Shown piece by piece: positions 47,799-55,721 of a DNA stretch of 64,000 nucleotides (position 1 is its first letter; each line of letters begins with the position of its first letter). The translations under genes were made by a program, and so were the position numbers. Source of the stretch: Paenibacillus glycinis (lineage in GTDB: Bacteria > Bacillota > Bacilli > Paenibacillales > Paenibacillaceae); contig NZ_JAAAMV010000007.1 of assembly GCF_009909185.1 (NCBI RefSeq), positions 1 to 64,000 of the forward strand, given 5' to 3'. The notes beneath the pieces were generated by a model. It had not been told where the DNA came from and did no database searches. It saw nothing but the letters and a program-made list of their open reading frames with translations.

Positions 47799-47830
47799 TG
47801 AATAAAACGCGCCGATAAAGCGGCATATTG
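47799..47830 (+). promoter_or_regulatory. candidate sigma-G promoter of sspH
   Basis: TGAATA (47799-47804) and CATATTG (47824-47830) resemble the forespore sigma-G elements, with a 19-base gap that is slightly long. The position about 40 bases upstream of sspH fits a forespore-expressed gene. Confidence 0.35.
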
Positions 47831-47871
47831 ATGAAGAAAGCGACCACACATTCGTACGAGGAGGCATCAGC

Positions 47872-48105
47872 ATGAACCCGCAGCGCGCGCAAGAAATCGC
47901 GGAATCGCCCGTCATGGCCGACGTCACCTGCGACGGCGTCCCCGTCTACATTCAGCATGTGGACGCCGAGAACGATACGGCCCGCATCTATCCGCTGGAC
48001 CAGCCGGACCAAGAGCAAACCGTCGCTTTGGGCACTTTGGTCGAGGCATCCCCGTTCCAAGGGGACGGCATCCACATGCTGTGCCCGCCTGACCAAGGGC
48101 AGTAG
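47872..48105 (+). CDS. sspH: H-type small acid-soluble spore protein
   Basis: The 77-residue protein matches SspH: NPQRAQEIAESPVMADVT, then VPVYIQHVD and TARIYPLDQP. SspH proteins are made in the forespore and packed in the spore core. AGGAGG lies eight bases before the ATG. Its presence indicates a spore-former. It converges with the ArsB-like gene, and its terminator appears to lie about 290 bases downstream. Confidence 0.93.
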   Translation: MNPQRAQEIAESPVMADVTCDGVPVYIQHVDAENDTARIYPLDQPDQEQTVALGTLVEASPFQGDGIHMLCPPDQGQ

Positions 48106-48131
48106 CGCGGACGTTCCGCATCGCAAAAAAA

Positions 48132-48158
48132 AGACCCGCAGCAACGGGCTGCGGGTCT
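48132..48158 (-). terminator. terminator for minus-strand transcripts
   Basis: AGACCCGCAGC and GCTGCGGGTCT pair around a five-base loop. The T run is only on the minus strand (A residues 48125-48132), so it should stop transcripts coming from the ArsB-like gene rather than from sspH. Confidence 0.75.
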
Positions 48159-48397
48159 GAAGTCAATCTATATAATAGGGGGTTGAGTCTTATTATAGGG
48201 ACCGAAGATTAAGAGAACCTGAAAACGGCATTGCAGTTGCGTTACAATTGCGTATCATTCTTGCGCCAGCGTCCACGTTTTTCCATCGCGCATGCCAAGC
48301 AACAACCGCTATTGCGCCGGATCGTCCCGTTTTCGCCAAAGACCCATACGGATACGGGCCGCGCGTCATAAACTGTGATGTGCTTCTTCTCTTATTC

Positions 48398-48427
48398 GGA
48401 TCTTCGATGCTGAAGATCCTTTTTTTG
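48398..48427 (+). terminator. terminator for plus-strand transcripts
   Basis: GGATCTTC and GAAGATCC pair around a six-base loop and are followed by eight T residues on the plus strand only. sspH is the only upstream gene on this strand. Confidence 0.8.
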
Positions 48428-48457
48428 TTTGCCGAACGCGAAAACGGCTCCCTCGCT

Positions 48458-49792
48458 TTAGGAGAAAAGCCATGTTACCCAATAAGAAAGCAGGACCAAG
48501 GTGAACACGACCGTGATCGGAATCGCAATGATCGTGACCCGCAAATAATGCATCCAGCTGATTTTGACGCCGCCTTTATGGACGATGTGCATCCACATCA
48601 GCGTGGCGAGCGTGCCGATCGGCAGCAGCAGCGAACCGATGTCGCTTCCGATGACGCTGGCGAGGTACGATAGCTTGAGCGTCAGCGGATCCAGTCCCAT
48701 ATGCGTCAGCGTCAGCGTGCCGACCATAAGCGCGGGATGATTGTTGAACAGATTGGACAGCACGCTGATCATCGCGCCCATCAGCACGCTTGCGTTCAGC
48801 AGGCCTCCGGAGACGATCGGCTGCAGCAGCCGGATAAGATAATCCGTCAGGCCGATGTTGTTGAGGCCATAGATGATGACGTACATGCCGAAGGCGAAGA
48901 TCAGAATATACCACGGCGTTTTCTTCAGCATGTCCAGCGGGGTGATTTTCAAATAGATCCATCGCCATGCCAGCAGCGCGGCCGACCCGATCACCGCCAT
49001 GATCGAGACGGGAAATCCGATGTAGGAAGCCGCGAAAAGGCTGATTCGAACGCAGAAAACGAAGATCAGCACATTGCGCATGAATTTGTTGCGGTTCTCG
49101 TTTTGATAGACGTCTTTGAGCGGGTGGCTGCCCGGCATGAAGCCCTGCTGCAGCGCGATCGGGATCTTCTTGGGCAGCGCGCGATAGAAGATCGCGTACA
49201 GGATGAGCGCCAACAGGCACAGCCCGATCGATGCCGGAACGAACATCATCGCCGTGTGCATGTACAGGCTCATGTGGACGATCTTGAGCGCGATCAGATT
49301 GACGATGTTGCTGACGCCGATCGGCGCGCTCGAAGCCGTCGCGATGATCGCGCCGGAGATGAGATACGGGATTTTCTGATGATTTTTGAGGCCCATGTTC
49401 TTCAGCAGCATGAGCAGGATCGGCGTCGTGATGAGAATGCTTCCGTCGTTGTTGACGAACAGCGTCATGAGGAAGCAGAACAAATTCGTCAGCCAAAACA
49501 GCCGGATGCCGGAGCCTTTCGCTTTTTTGGCCAAAATATCCGCCGCCCAGTAGAAGAACCCGAAGCTCTCCAGCACGATCGCCATGACGATGGTGGCGAC
49601 GATCGTGATGGCGGCGCCGCCGATCGTTTCGGTGATGGTCCCGAGATCGGACAAGGAGACGCTGCCGCTTAGAAGCACGAACAACGCGCCGATCGACGCC
49701 GGTATCGCTTCGTTGACGCCGGGGCGCAGGAAGATGAATCCGAGGGTAAGCAGGAACGCGCATATCGTCGTGATAACCGTTAAATCATGCAT
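48458..49792 (-). CDS. ArsB/NhaD-superfamily permease (arsenite-type efflux)
   Basis: The 444-residue protein has about 11 hydrophobic helices and the ArsB-like motifs FVNNDGSILITTPI near residue 115, SAPIGVSNIVNLIAL and NLFNNHPALMVGTL. These fit the arsenical pump membrane protein group of ion transporters (YwrK-like). No arsR or arsC gene is adjacent, so arsenite efflux is plausible but not shown; a related anion may be the substrate. Confidence 0.8.
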   Translation of the reverse strand: MHDLTVITTICAFLLTLGFIFLRPGVNEAIPASIGALFVLLSGSVSLSDLGTITETIGGAAITIVATIVMAIVLESFGFFYWAADILAKKAKGSGIRLFWLTNLFCFLMTLFVNNDGSILITTPILLMLLKNMGLKNHQKIPYLISGAIIATASSAPIGVSNIVNLIALKIVHMSLYMHTAMMFVPASIGLCLLALILYAIFYRALPKKIPIALQQGFMPGSHPLKDVYQNENRNKFMRNVLIFVFCVRISLFAASYIGFPVSIMAVIGSAALLAWRWIYLKITPLDMLKKTPWYILIFAFGMYVIIYGLNNIGLTDYLIRLLQPIVSGGLLNASVLMGAMISVLSNLFNNHPALMVGTLTLTHMGLDPLTLKLSYLASVIGSDIGSLLLPIGTLATLMWMHIVHKGGVKISWMHYLRVTIIAIPITVVFTLVLLSYWVTWLFS

Positions 49793-50223
49793 GACTCAAC
49801 CTCTCTTTCTTGTCGGAATGCTGCTCCGTTGCTGCCGGTCGCTTTCCTTCGATGCTGCCGAAAATCGAAGCGGCGACGCCGCGGTTTTCATAGAGTCGTT
49901 CGGGCGGGATGCGCAGAACAGCAAGGATGTACTGTATTTATACGTACATGGCATATAGCTCGTACTGGTCAAACTACCTAACTCTATGAAAACCATCTCC
50001 TATCAAGCGTTGACGTTTATCCCGTCGTGACGTATGGAGGCAATGGACGAAAGCCTATTCTTTGCCGGCCGGCGCCGCGTTCCCGCCGCTGTCCGAGCGC
50101 GCGAAAAGCCCGAAGCCGCGGGCATGGCCGGAGCTTCGGGCAACAATACCGGCCGGGCGGGTAACACCCCTTCGCATCTGGGCGTATAGTAAATCATTCA
50201 ATCAGGAAAGGAACATCGACACC
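49793..50223. other. 430-bp intergenic region with a 14-bp inverted repeat
   Basis: No convincing gene is found here. It holds a perfect 14-bp inverted repeat (49883-49896 and 49981-49994) and, further right, a GC-rich stem without a T run (CCCGAAGC/GCTTCGGG). It probably carries the divergent promoters of the permease and hydrolase genes. Confidence 0.5.
49883..49994. repeat. 14-bp perfect inverted repeat with 84-bp spacer
   Basis: GGTTTTCATAGAGT (49883-49896) is repeated in inverse as ACTCTATGAAAACC (49981-49994). A smaller nested repeat, TGTAC/GTACA, lies at 49928-49948. Confidence 0.8.
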
Positions 50224-51111
50224 ATGAATTACTATTCGTCCGGTCCGTACGGTCCAGTCCCATACGGCCATTATGGCTCCTACGGCGGCGCCAATCCTCC
50301 GACGTTCTATTACGTCTCTCCGGCGCAGCAATGGGCGATGCATCATAGCCTCGAAGCGAACCGCAAGAAAGAACAGCCGCTTACGTTCGTGCTCGTCCAT
50401 GGCTCTTGGGCCGATGCGAGCTTCTGGGACGGCGTCTCGGCCGAGCTGCGCAAGCAGGGCCATACCGTATACGCGCCCGAATATCCCGGCCATGGCGCGG
50501 ACTTCGCCAATACGAACGCCACTCATGCCATGATGTCGCAAGCGGTGGCGGACTATATTCGAACGCATGATCTGCACGACGTCGTGCTCGTCGGGCACAG
50601 CTTCGGAGGCTCCGTCGTGCAGAAGGCCGCCGGGCTCGTGCCGGACCGGCTGAAACGGATCGTCTTCATCGACGGCTTCGTCCTGAAGGACGGCGGCAGC
50701 CTGAGCGACGAACTCCCTCCTCAAGGAGCGGCTTTCTTCAGCGAGCTGATGAAACAGTCGGGCAACAACACGATCATGCTGCCCTTCCCGTTCTTCCGCG
50801 ACGCCTTCGTCAATCTGGCGAGTCTCGAGACGGCGCAGCAATTATATGCCGGCGTCAAGCCCGAACCGGGCGGCCCGCTCTTCGAGAAGCTGGATTTGAA
50901 GAAGTTCTACAGCTTGACGACGCCCAAGAGCTACGTCTACCTGACGGTGGACAACGTATTACCGCAAGGCGAAGGCTACGGCTGGCATCCGCATATGTCG
51001 AGCCGGCTCGGCCAGTTCCGGCTCATCAAGGGATACGCCGACCATATGACGTATTTCAAGACGGAGCCGAAGAAAATCGCCGAGCTGTTGTACATGGCTT
51101 CGCGGGACTGA
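50224..51111 (+). CDS. alpha/beta hydrolase (pheromone/salicylate-esterase-like)
   Basis: The 295-residue protein has the VLVHGSWADASFWDGV oxyanion-hole motif, the nucleophile elbow VLVGHSFGGSVVQ, a distal aspartate in the YLTVDN region and a catalytic histidine in GYADHMTYF. An unusual N-terminal tail of about 45 residues is rich in Tyr, Gly and Pro (SSGPYGPVPYGHYGSYGG), like spore- or surface-associated proteins. There is no signal peptide. GGAAAGGA precedes the ATG at 50224. The substrate is unknown. Confidence 0.85.
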   Translation: MNYYSSGPYGPVPYGHYGSYGGANPPTFYYVSPAQQWAMHHSLEANRKKEQPLTFVLVHGSWADASFWDGVSAELRKQGHTVYAPEYPGHGADFANTNATHAMMSQAVADYIRTHDLHDVVLVGHSFGGSVVQKAAGLVPDRLKRIVFIDGFVLKDGGSLSDELPPQGAAFFSELMKQSGNNTIMLPFPFFRDAFVNLASLETAQQLYAGVKPEPGGPLFEKLDLKKFYSLTTPKSYVYLTVDNVLPQGEGYGWHPHMSSRLGQFRLIKGYADHMTYFKTEPKKIAELLYMASRD

Positions 51112-51138
51112 TTCGTCCCCTGGCACGCCGGCTTATAA

Positions 51139-51181
51139 GCAAAAAGGCGGAACGGCCCGATCGGCCGCTCCGCCTTTTTGC
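51139..51181. terminator. bidirectional terminator
   Basis: GCAAAAAGGCGGA pairs with TCCGCCTTTTTGC, with an inner CGGCC/GGCCG stem. It lies between the converging hydrolase and DUF805 genes. Confidence 0.9.
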
Positions 51182-51228
51182 GTTGATTTCCCGAATTTTG
51201 CTTGCTTCCGCGCGCCGCGGATCCCGGT

Positions 51229-51576
51229 TCACTCGTTCTTCGGATCCGGCCCGTACTTGTTGTGCCCCGAATCGCCTTCCAAGCAGGCGAACACCAAGAG
51301 GACGATCGCCCCGACGATCGGAATCAGGATGATGAAATACCACCAGCCGGAACGTCCCGTATCGTGGAGACGGCGAACCATGACGGCCAGCGACGGCAGC
51401 AGCACGGCCAGCGAATACAAGGCGCCGAGCACGCGGTCGAGCCCGAGGATGCCATCCACGATGGCCAGCGCGATGGACAGGATGCAGTTGACGAGCACGT
51501 ACATCCAATACTCTTTCCGCCTTGCCCTTCCCGTGAAGCCGACGTAATTTTGCAGCACTTTGACGTACCATTCCAT
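51229..51576 (-). CDS. DUF805 membrane protein
   Basis: The 115-residue protein starts with the DUF805 pattern, including YVGFTGRARRKEYWMYVL, then ALAVMVRRLHDTGRSGWW, and has four hydrophobic helices. The family is widespread and its function is unknown. GGAGGG lies eight bases before the ATG. Confidence 0.9.
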   Translation of the reverse strand: MEWYVKVLQNYVGFTGRARRKEYWMYVLVNCILSIALAIVDGILGLDRVLGALYSLAVLLPSLAVMVRRLHDTGRSGWWYFIILIPIVGAIVLLVFACLEGDSGHNKYGPDPKNE

Positions 51577-51776
51577 TGGCTCATCCCTCCGGCCGGCATA
51601 GTGTACTCGCTTATTAGCCTATTGCGCGGCCGCGTCGACAATGCCCCGCGTTTCGGTTATCGTGAGGATATTGCGCGGCCTTGCGAATGGGATCGCGCCG
51701 ATTTAGCCATAATAGCGGCATGATTTTCAGATTCGCGGCGTCGGCTGCGAACTTGCCCGCATGGAGGACGATAGGC

Positions 51777-52337
51777 ATGGACACGCGATACGCAACGAAC
51801 GACGATGCCCCGGCGGTCATTCCGCTGCTGCAGGAAGCGATCGGCCCGATCGCTTATTTGCTCACAGGCGCCTCGGACGACGCCGATGCGGCAAGGCGCT
51901 TGACGGATTTCTACAAGCAGCCCGGCAATCGGATCAGCCGCGAGCATGTTCTCGTCAATGAACGCGACGGCCGGGTCGCGGGCATGCTCGTCGCCTATTC
52001 CGGCAACGACGCGCAGCGGCTGGACGAGCCGTTCCTGGAACGGATGCGGCGCGACTTCGGGGAAGCCGAACGCGAGATCGTCCGGGAAGCGCGGGACGGC
52101 GAATACTATTTGGACGCGCTTGCCGTCGCCGAAGACTACCGCGGGCAGGGCATCGCGAAAGCGCTCATGGCGGCCGCGGAGCGGCGGGCGGGGGAGCTGG
52201 GCTTCGACCGGACGTCGCTCATCGTGGAAGCGTACAACGAGCGGGCGTACGGTATATATGTGCGCCGCGGTTACGCGGAGGACGGCTTGCTGCGCATCGG
52301 CGGCAGCGATTATCGCCGGATGGTGAAGCGGCTGTAG
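51777..52337 (+). CDS. GNAT-family N-acetyltransferase
   Basis: The 186-residue protein has the acetyl-CoA motif LDALAVAEDYRGQGIAKALMAAAERRA, the following VEAYNERAYGIYVRRGY segment and a typical length. GGAGG lies nine bases before the ATG at 51777; earlier starts lack a site. It stands alone, and the acceptor is unknown. Confidence 0.88.
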   Translation: MDTRYATNDDAPAVIPLLQEAIGPIAYLLTGASDDADAARRLTDFYKQPGNRISREHVLVNERDGRVAGMLVAYSGNDAQRLDEPFLERMRRDFGEAEREIVREARDGEYYLDALAVAEDYRGQGIAKALMAAAERRAGELGFDRTSLIVEAYNERAYGIYVRRGYAEDGLLRIGGSDYRRMVKRL

Positions 52338-52395
52338 GCAGGCGAGACGCGGTGTCCGAAGCTCGCCCTTGCCCGCCCCAAACCGATAAAGCGGC

Positions 52396-52431
52396 AAAAG
52401 CCGGACCGATCATCATGATCGTCCGGCTTTT
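52396..52431. terminator. bidirectional terminator
   Basis: AAAAGCCGGAC pairs with GTCCGGCTTTT, and the loop contains GATCATCATGATC, which can extend the stem. It lies between the converging acetyltransferase and dioxygenase genes. Confidence 0.85.
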
Positions 52432-52526
52432 CATGGTTATGCGAACCCGCGCGTCTCTGCCTTCGGCGGCATTCCCGATCTGCAAATGCCTCGCTGCAAA
52501 CGCTAGGAGAGCCGGCTTTTCGCCCG

Positions 52527-53318
52527 TTACGCCAGCTTCGGCATCAAGCCGCCGCCAAGCTTGTCGCCGCGTTCCAGCCCGAGCCCATCCGTGATGACGT
52601 GATTGTCTCCGCTGTAGGTCGTCCCGTCCTCCATGAAGATGATCGCCAGCGCCCGGCGCGGTTTGTCCGTCGCGTTCGCATGCGCGAAGTGGAACGTCAT
52701 CCCGTCGTGGAACGTGCAGCTGCCCGCTTTCATGCGGCAGATGACGGCGGTGTTGCGGTCCAGGTCCTTGGCGCCCTCCTGCGCGAAGATATCCTCCGGC
52801 GTGACCAGGCTCACGCCCTTGAGGTTGCGGACCTTCTGGGATTTCGGCACGAACATCATGCAGCCGTTATGCTCGTCGACGTCATCCAGCGCGATCCAGA
52901 TCGAGAAGGCGTTCTGCTCCTTCATCTCCGCCATCGGCCAGTACGGACGATCCTGGTGCCACGGCGTCACTTTGGAATCGCCCGGCATCTTCAGCAGCGC
53001 ATGATCGTGGAACAGACGGATGCCCGCGAAGCCCGTCAGCTGCTTGCCCAGATCCGCGAATCGCTCGCCGAGCACGAACTTCGCCATGCCGCCGTGATCC
53101 CTCCAGGTGTTCACCCGCTGATTCAATACCTTATAATAGGCGCCGCCGGCCTGATCCGTCTGGAGGCCGCGCCCGCCCTGATTGTTCATCGTCTCGTCCA
53201 TGTATTCCCGAAGCTCCGCGAGCTCCTCCGGCGATAAGACGTTATCGATTTGCACGAATCCGTTTTCCCGGTAAAAAGCCACTTTCTCGTCGCTAAGCTC
53301 GATGGTTGCGTTCAGCAT
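52527..53318 (-). CDS. phytanoyl-CoA dioxygenase (PhyH) family protein
   Basis: The 263-residue Fe(II)/2-oxoglutarate dioxygenase has the HxD metal motif in TPWHQDRPYW, a distal histidine in TFHFAHANATD and a 2-oxoglutarate-binding arginine in KPRRALAII. The N-terminal FYRENGFVQIDNVLSPEELAELREY is typical of PhyH proteins. AAGGGGA lies 12 bases before the ATG. The substrate is unknown; members hydroxylate many small molecules. Confidence 0.88.
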   Translation of the reverse strand: MLNATIELSDEKVAFYRENGFVQIDNVLSPEELAELREYMDETMNNQGGRGLQTDQAGGAYYKVLNQRVNTWRDHGGMAKFVLGERFADLGKQLTGFAGIRLFHDHALLKMPGDSKVTPWHQDRPYWPMAEMKEQNAFSIWIALDDVDEHNGCMMFVPKSQKVRNLKGVSLVTPEDIFAQEGAKDLDRNTAVICRMKAGSCTFHDGMTFHFAHANATDKPRRALAIIFMEDGTTYSGDNHVITDGLGLERGDKLGGGLMPKLA

Positions 53319-53429
53319 GCGTACTCATTCCCCTTCTCGTATCGGATACCTTTACTCTACACCCGGGTACCCCGGGCCATCTTGGACGATAAGGGGAAAA
53401 ACACGGACGATCTGCCAAAATTGAAACCG

Positions 53430-54317
53430 CTATCTTCCGAGGACCCGCTGCTCGTCCGTCACCTCGCGAAGGTACGGCAGCAGCACGTCCCGCATCTCCT
53501 CGCGGCGAAGGCCGACCTCGATGACGGCCTTCATGTAGCCGATCTTGTCGCCGATGTCGTAGCGCTTGCCGCCTAGCGTCAAGGCGAGCAGTTCTTCCTC
53601 CGCGCACATCGCGTCCAGCGCGTCCGTCAGCTGGTATTCCCCTCCCGCTCCGCGCTCCAGCCGTTCCAGCACGGGGAAAATCCCGGGCTTCAGCACATAG
53701 CGGCCCATGATTGCCAGGTTGGACGGCGCCTCCCGAACGGCGGGCTTCTCGACCAGGCCCTCCACCCGATAGACGCCGTTCGCCTTCGCCGCCGCGGGCT
53801 TGACGATGCCGTATTTGCCGACCTCGCCGGCGGCGACTTCCCTGACGCCGACGACCTGCCGCCGCGTCCGCGCGTGCACGTCGATAAGCTGCGCCAGCGC
53901 CGGCGGCTCCGAGAACATGATGTCGTCGCCGAGCAGCACGGCGAACGGCTCGTCGCCGATGAACTGCTTCGCGCACAGAATGGCATGCCCGAGGCCGAGC
54001 GGCTCCTTCTGCCGAATGAAATGGATGCTCGCCATGTCGCTGATCGCCTGCACCTCCCGCAGCTGGCCGAGCTTGCCTTTGTCCGCGAGCAGCTGCTCCA
54101 GCTCGACCGACTTGTCGAAATGATCCTCGATGGACTTCTTGCCCCGTCCCGTGACGATGATGATGCTTTCGATGCCGCTCTGCACGGCTTCTTCCACGAT
54201 ATATTGAATGGCCGGCTTATCGACGATCGGCAGCATTTCCTTGGGCTGCGCCTTCGTCGCGGGCAGGAACCGGGTTCCGAGGCCCGCGGCGGGAATAACG
54301 GCTTTACGAATGGTCAT
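53430..54317 (-). CDS. galU: UTP-glucose-1-phosphate uridylyltransferase
   Basis: The 295-residue enzyme has the nucleotidyltransferase motif VIPAAGLGTRFLPATKAQPKE, then DKPAIQYIVEEAV, and the active-site VLLGDDI, GKYGIV and VEKP motifs. It makes UDP-glucose for cell-surface polymers. AGGAGG lies upstream of the ATG at 54317, and the gene overlaps the end of the GtrA gene by 14 bases. It closes an envelope glycosylation operon. Confidence 0.95.
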   Translation of the reverse strand: MTIRKAVIPAAGLGTRFLPATKAQPKEMLPIVDKPAIQYIVEEAVQSGIESIIIVTGRGKKSIEDHFDKSVELEQLLADKGKLGQLREVQAISDMASIHFIRQKEPLGLGHAILCAKQFIGDEPFAVLLGDDIMFSEPPALAQLIDVHARTRRQVVGVREVAAGEVGKYGIVKPAAAKANGVYRVEGLVEKPAVREAPSNLAIMGRYVLKPGIFPVLERLERGAGGEYQLTDALDAMCAEEELLALTLGGKRYDIGDKIGYMKAVIEVGLRREEMRDVLLPYLREVTDEQRVLGR

Positions 54318-54720
54318 GGCGGGTCTTCCTCCTTGCTTGGGTTGAGTAATCGCCGGCGCCGAATACCCAGCATCGGCTCCCCGCATAATTGACGATCATG
54401 CCGGCTCCCGTGGCCAGCAGCTTGCTCGGCAGGAGCGGCAGCCCCGCTCCCGCGTGCAGCTGCTCGAGCAGCCAGGCGACAAAGGCCAGCACGGCCAAAT
54501 TCAGCAGCAAGAAACGCGGCAGCTCCCGATAGCGGCTGGCGCCGGAGCCGAACGTCCAGCTGCGGTTCAGGAGGTAGCTGTTCAGCATCCCGCAGCCGTA
54601 TGCGAGGATTTGCGCCGTCACAACGGAGCAGCCGGCAGCCGTCAACATCGCGAACGCGAGCAGATCGGCGCCCGTATTCAGCAGGCCGACGGCGGCGAAC
54701 CTCAGCAGCCGGCCGTTCAT
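54304..54720 (-). CDS. GtrA-family membrane protein
   Basis: The 138-residue protein has four hydrophobic helices and the GtrA opening LLRFAAVGLLNTGADLLAFAML, then YLLNRSWTF and YAGSRCWVF. GtrA proteins are thought to help flip lipid-linked sugars or otherwise assist polyprenyl-phosphate glycosylation. It overlaps the GT2 gene by four bases (ATGA) and galU by 14 bases, so the operon is tightly coupled. Confidence 0.9.
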   Translation of the reverse strand: MNGRLLRFAAVGLLNTGADLLAFAMLTAAGCSVVTAQILAYGCGMLNSYLLNRSWTFGSGASRYRELPRFLLLNLAVLAFVAWLLEQLHAGAGLPLLPSKLLATGAGMIVNYAGSRCWVFGAGDYSTQARRKTRHDHS

Positions 54721-55709
54721 GGCTGTCCGCCGCTGCCCGTCCTGGGCAGCGCTGCCTTCTCTCCCAGTCCGGCCGCGAGGCCGCGGACGTCGCGGACGAT
54801 GTACAGCGGACGTCCTTTCGTCTCGTCGTAGATCCGCCCGACGTATTCGCCGAGTATGCCGAGCATAATCAGGATAAATCCGTTAAAAATCAGCATGATG
54901 CCCATAAGCGACGGCCAACCCTTCATCGTGGCATGCGTGAAGACCGCCAGGTACACCACGTACAACAGGAACAGGAACCCGATGCCCGACAGCGCCGCCC
55001 CCATGTAACCCGCCAGCTTCAGCGGCTTGTAGGAGAAGGAGGTAATGCCGTCGAGGCAAAGCTTGATCATTCTGCGCAGCGGGTACTTCGTCTCCCCGGC
55101 CAACCGTTCGTCCCGTTCGTAGACGATGGACGTCTGGCGGAATCCAACCCAGCTGACGAGCCCGCGGACGAACCGGTTGTTCTCGGGCAGGCGGTTCATC
55201 TGATCGACGACCTTGCGGTCCATGAGGCGAAAATCGCCCGTGTCCACGGGGATATCGATGTCGGTCGAAGCCCGCAGGATGCGGTAGAACGCACTGGCCG
55301 ACCATTTCTTGAAGCGGCTCTCGCCGTTGCGCTTGCCTCTCGTGGCATAGACGACCTCGTAGCCTTCGCGCCACCGCTCGATCATGCCGAGAATGAGCTC
55401 CGGCGGGTCCTGCAGATCCGCGTCGATGATGATGACCGCGTCGCCGGACGCGTAATCCATGCCGGCCGTGATGGCGATCTGGTGGCCGAAGTTGCGGGAG
55501 AAATCGATCAGCTTGACCGTCTCGTCCCAATAACCGTATTCCTCGATGATGGCCGCGCTCCGGTCCTTGCTGCCGTCGTTGACGAACAGCAGCTCGTAGG
55601 TCTGCCCCGCGGCGCTCATGACCTTCTTCAGCCGCCGGTACGTTTCCTGGATGACGGCCTCTTCGTTGTACATCGGGACGATAATGGAGAAGGTGATTTT
55701 TCTGCTCAT
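54717..55709 (-). CDS. GT2 glycosyltransferase, polyprenyl-phosphate type (YkcC/GtrB-like)
   Basis: The 330-residue protein has the GT-A domain opening FSIIVPMYNEEAVIQETYRRL, the metal motif IIDADLQDPPEL and the FRLMDRKVVDQM segment, then two C-terminal membrane helices (about 230-290). Such enzymes load a sugar from a nucleotide donor onto undecaprenyl phosphate. AAGGAGGG precedes the ATG. It sits between the GT39 and GtrA genes, as in ykcBC-type loci. Confidence 0.92.
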   Translation of the reverse strand: MSRKITFSIIVPMYNEEAVIQETYRRLKKVMSAAGQTYELLFVNDGSKDRSAAIIEEYGYWDETVKLIDFSRNFGHQIAITAGMDYASGDAVIIIDADLQDPPELILGMIERWREGYEVVYATRGKRNGESRFKKWSASAFYRILRASTDIDIPVDTGDFRLMDRKVVDQMNRLPENNRFVRGLVSWVGFRQTSIVYERDERLAGETKYPLRRMIKLCLDGITSFSYKPLKLAGYMGAALSGIGFLFLLYVVYLAVFTHATMKGWPSLMGIMLIFNGFILIMLGILGEYVGRIYDETKGRPLYIVRDVRGLAAGLGEKAALPRTGSGGQP

Positions 55710-55721
55710 GACGATCCCTCC

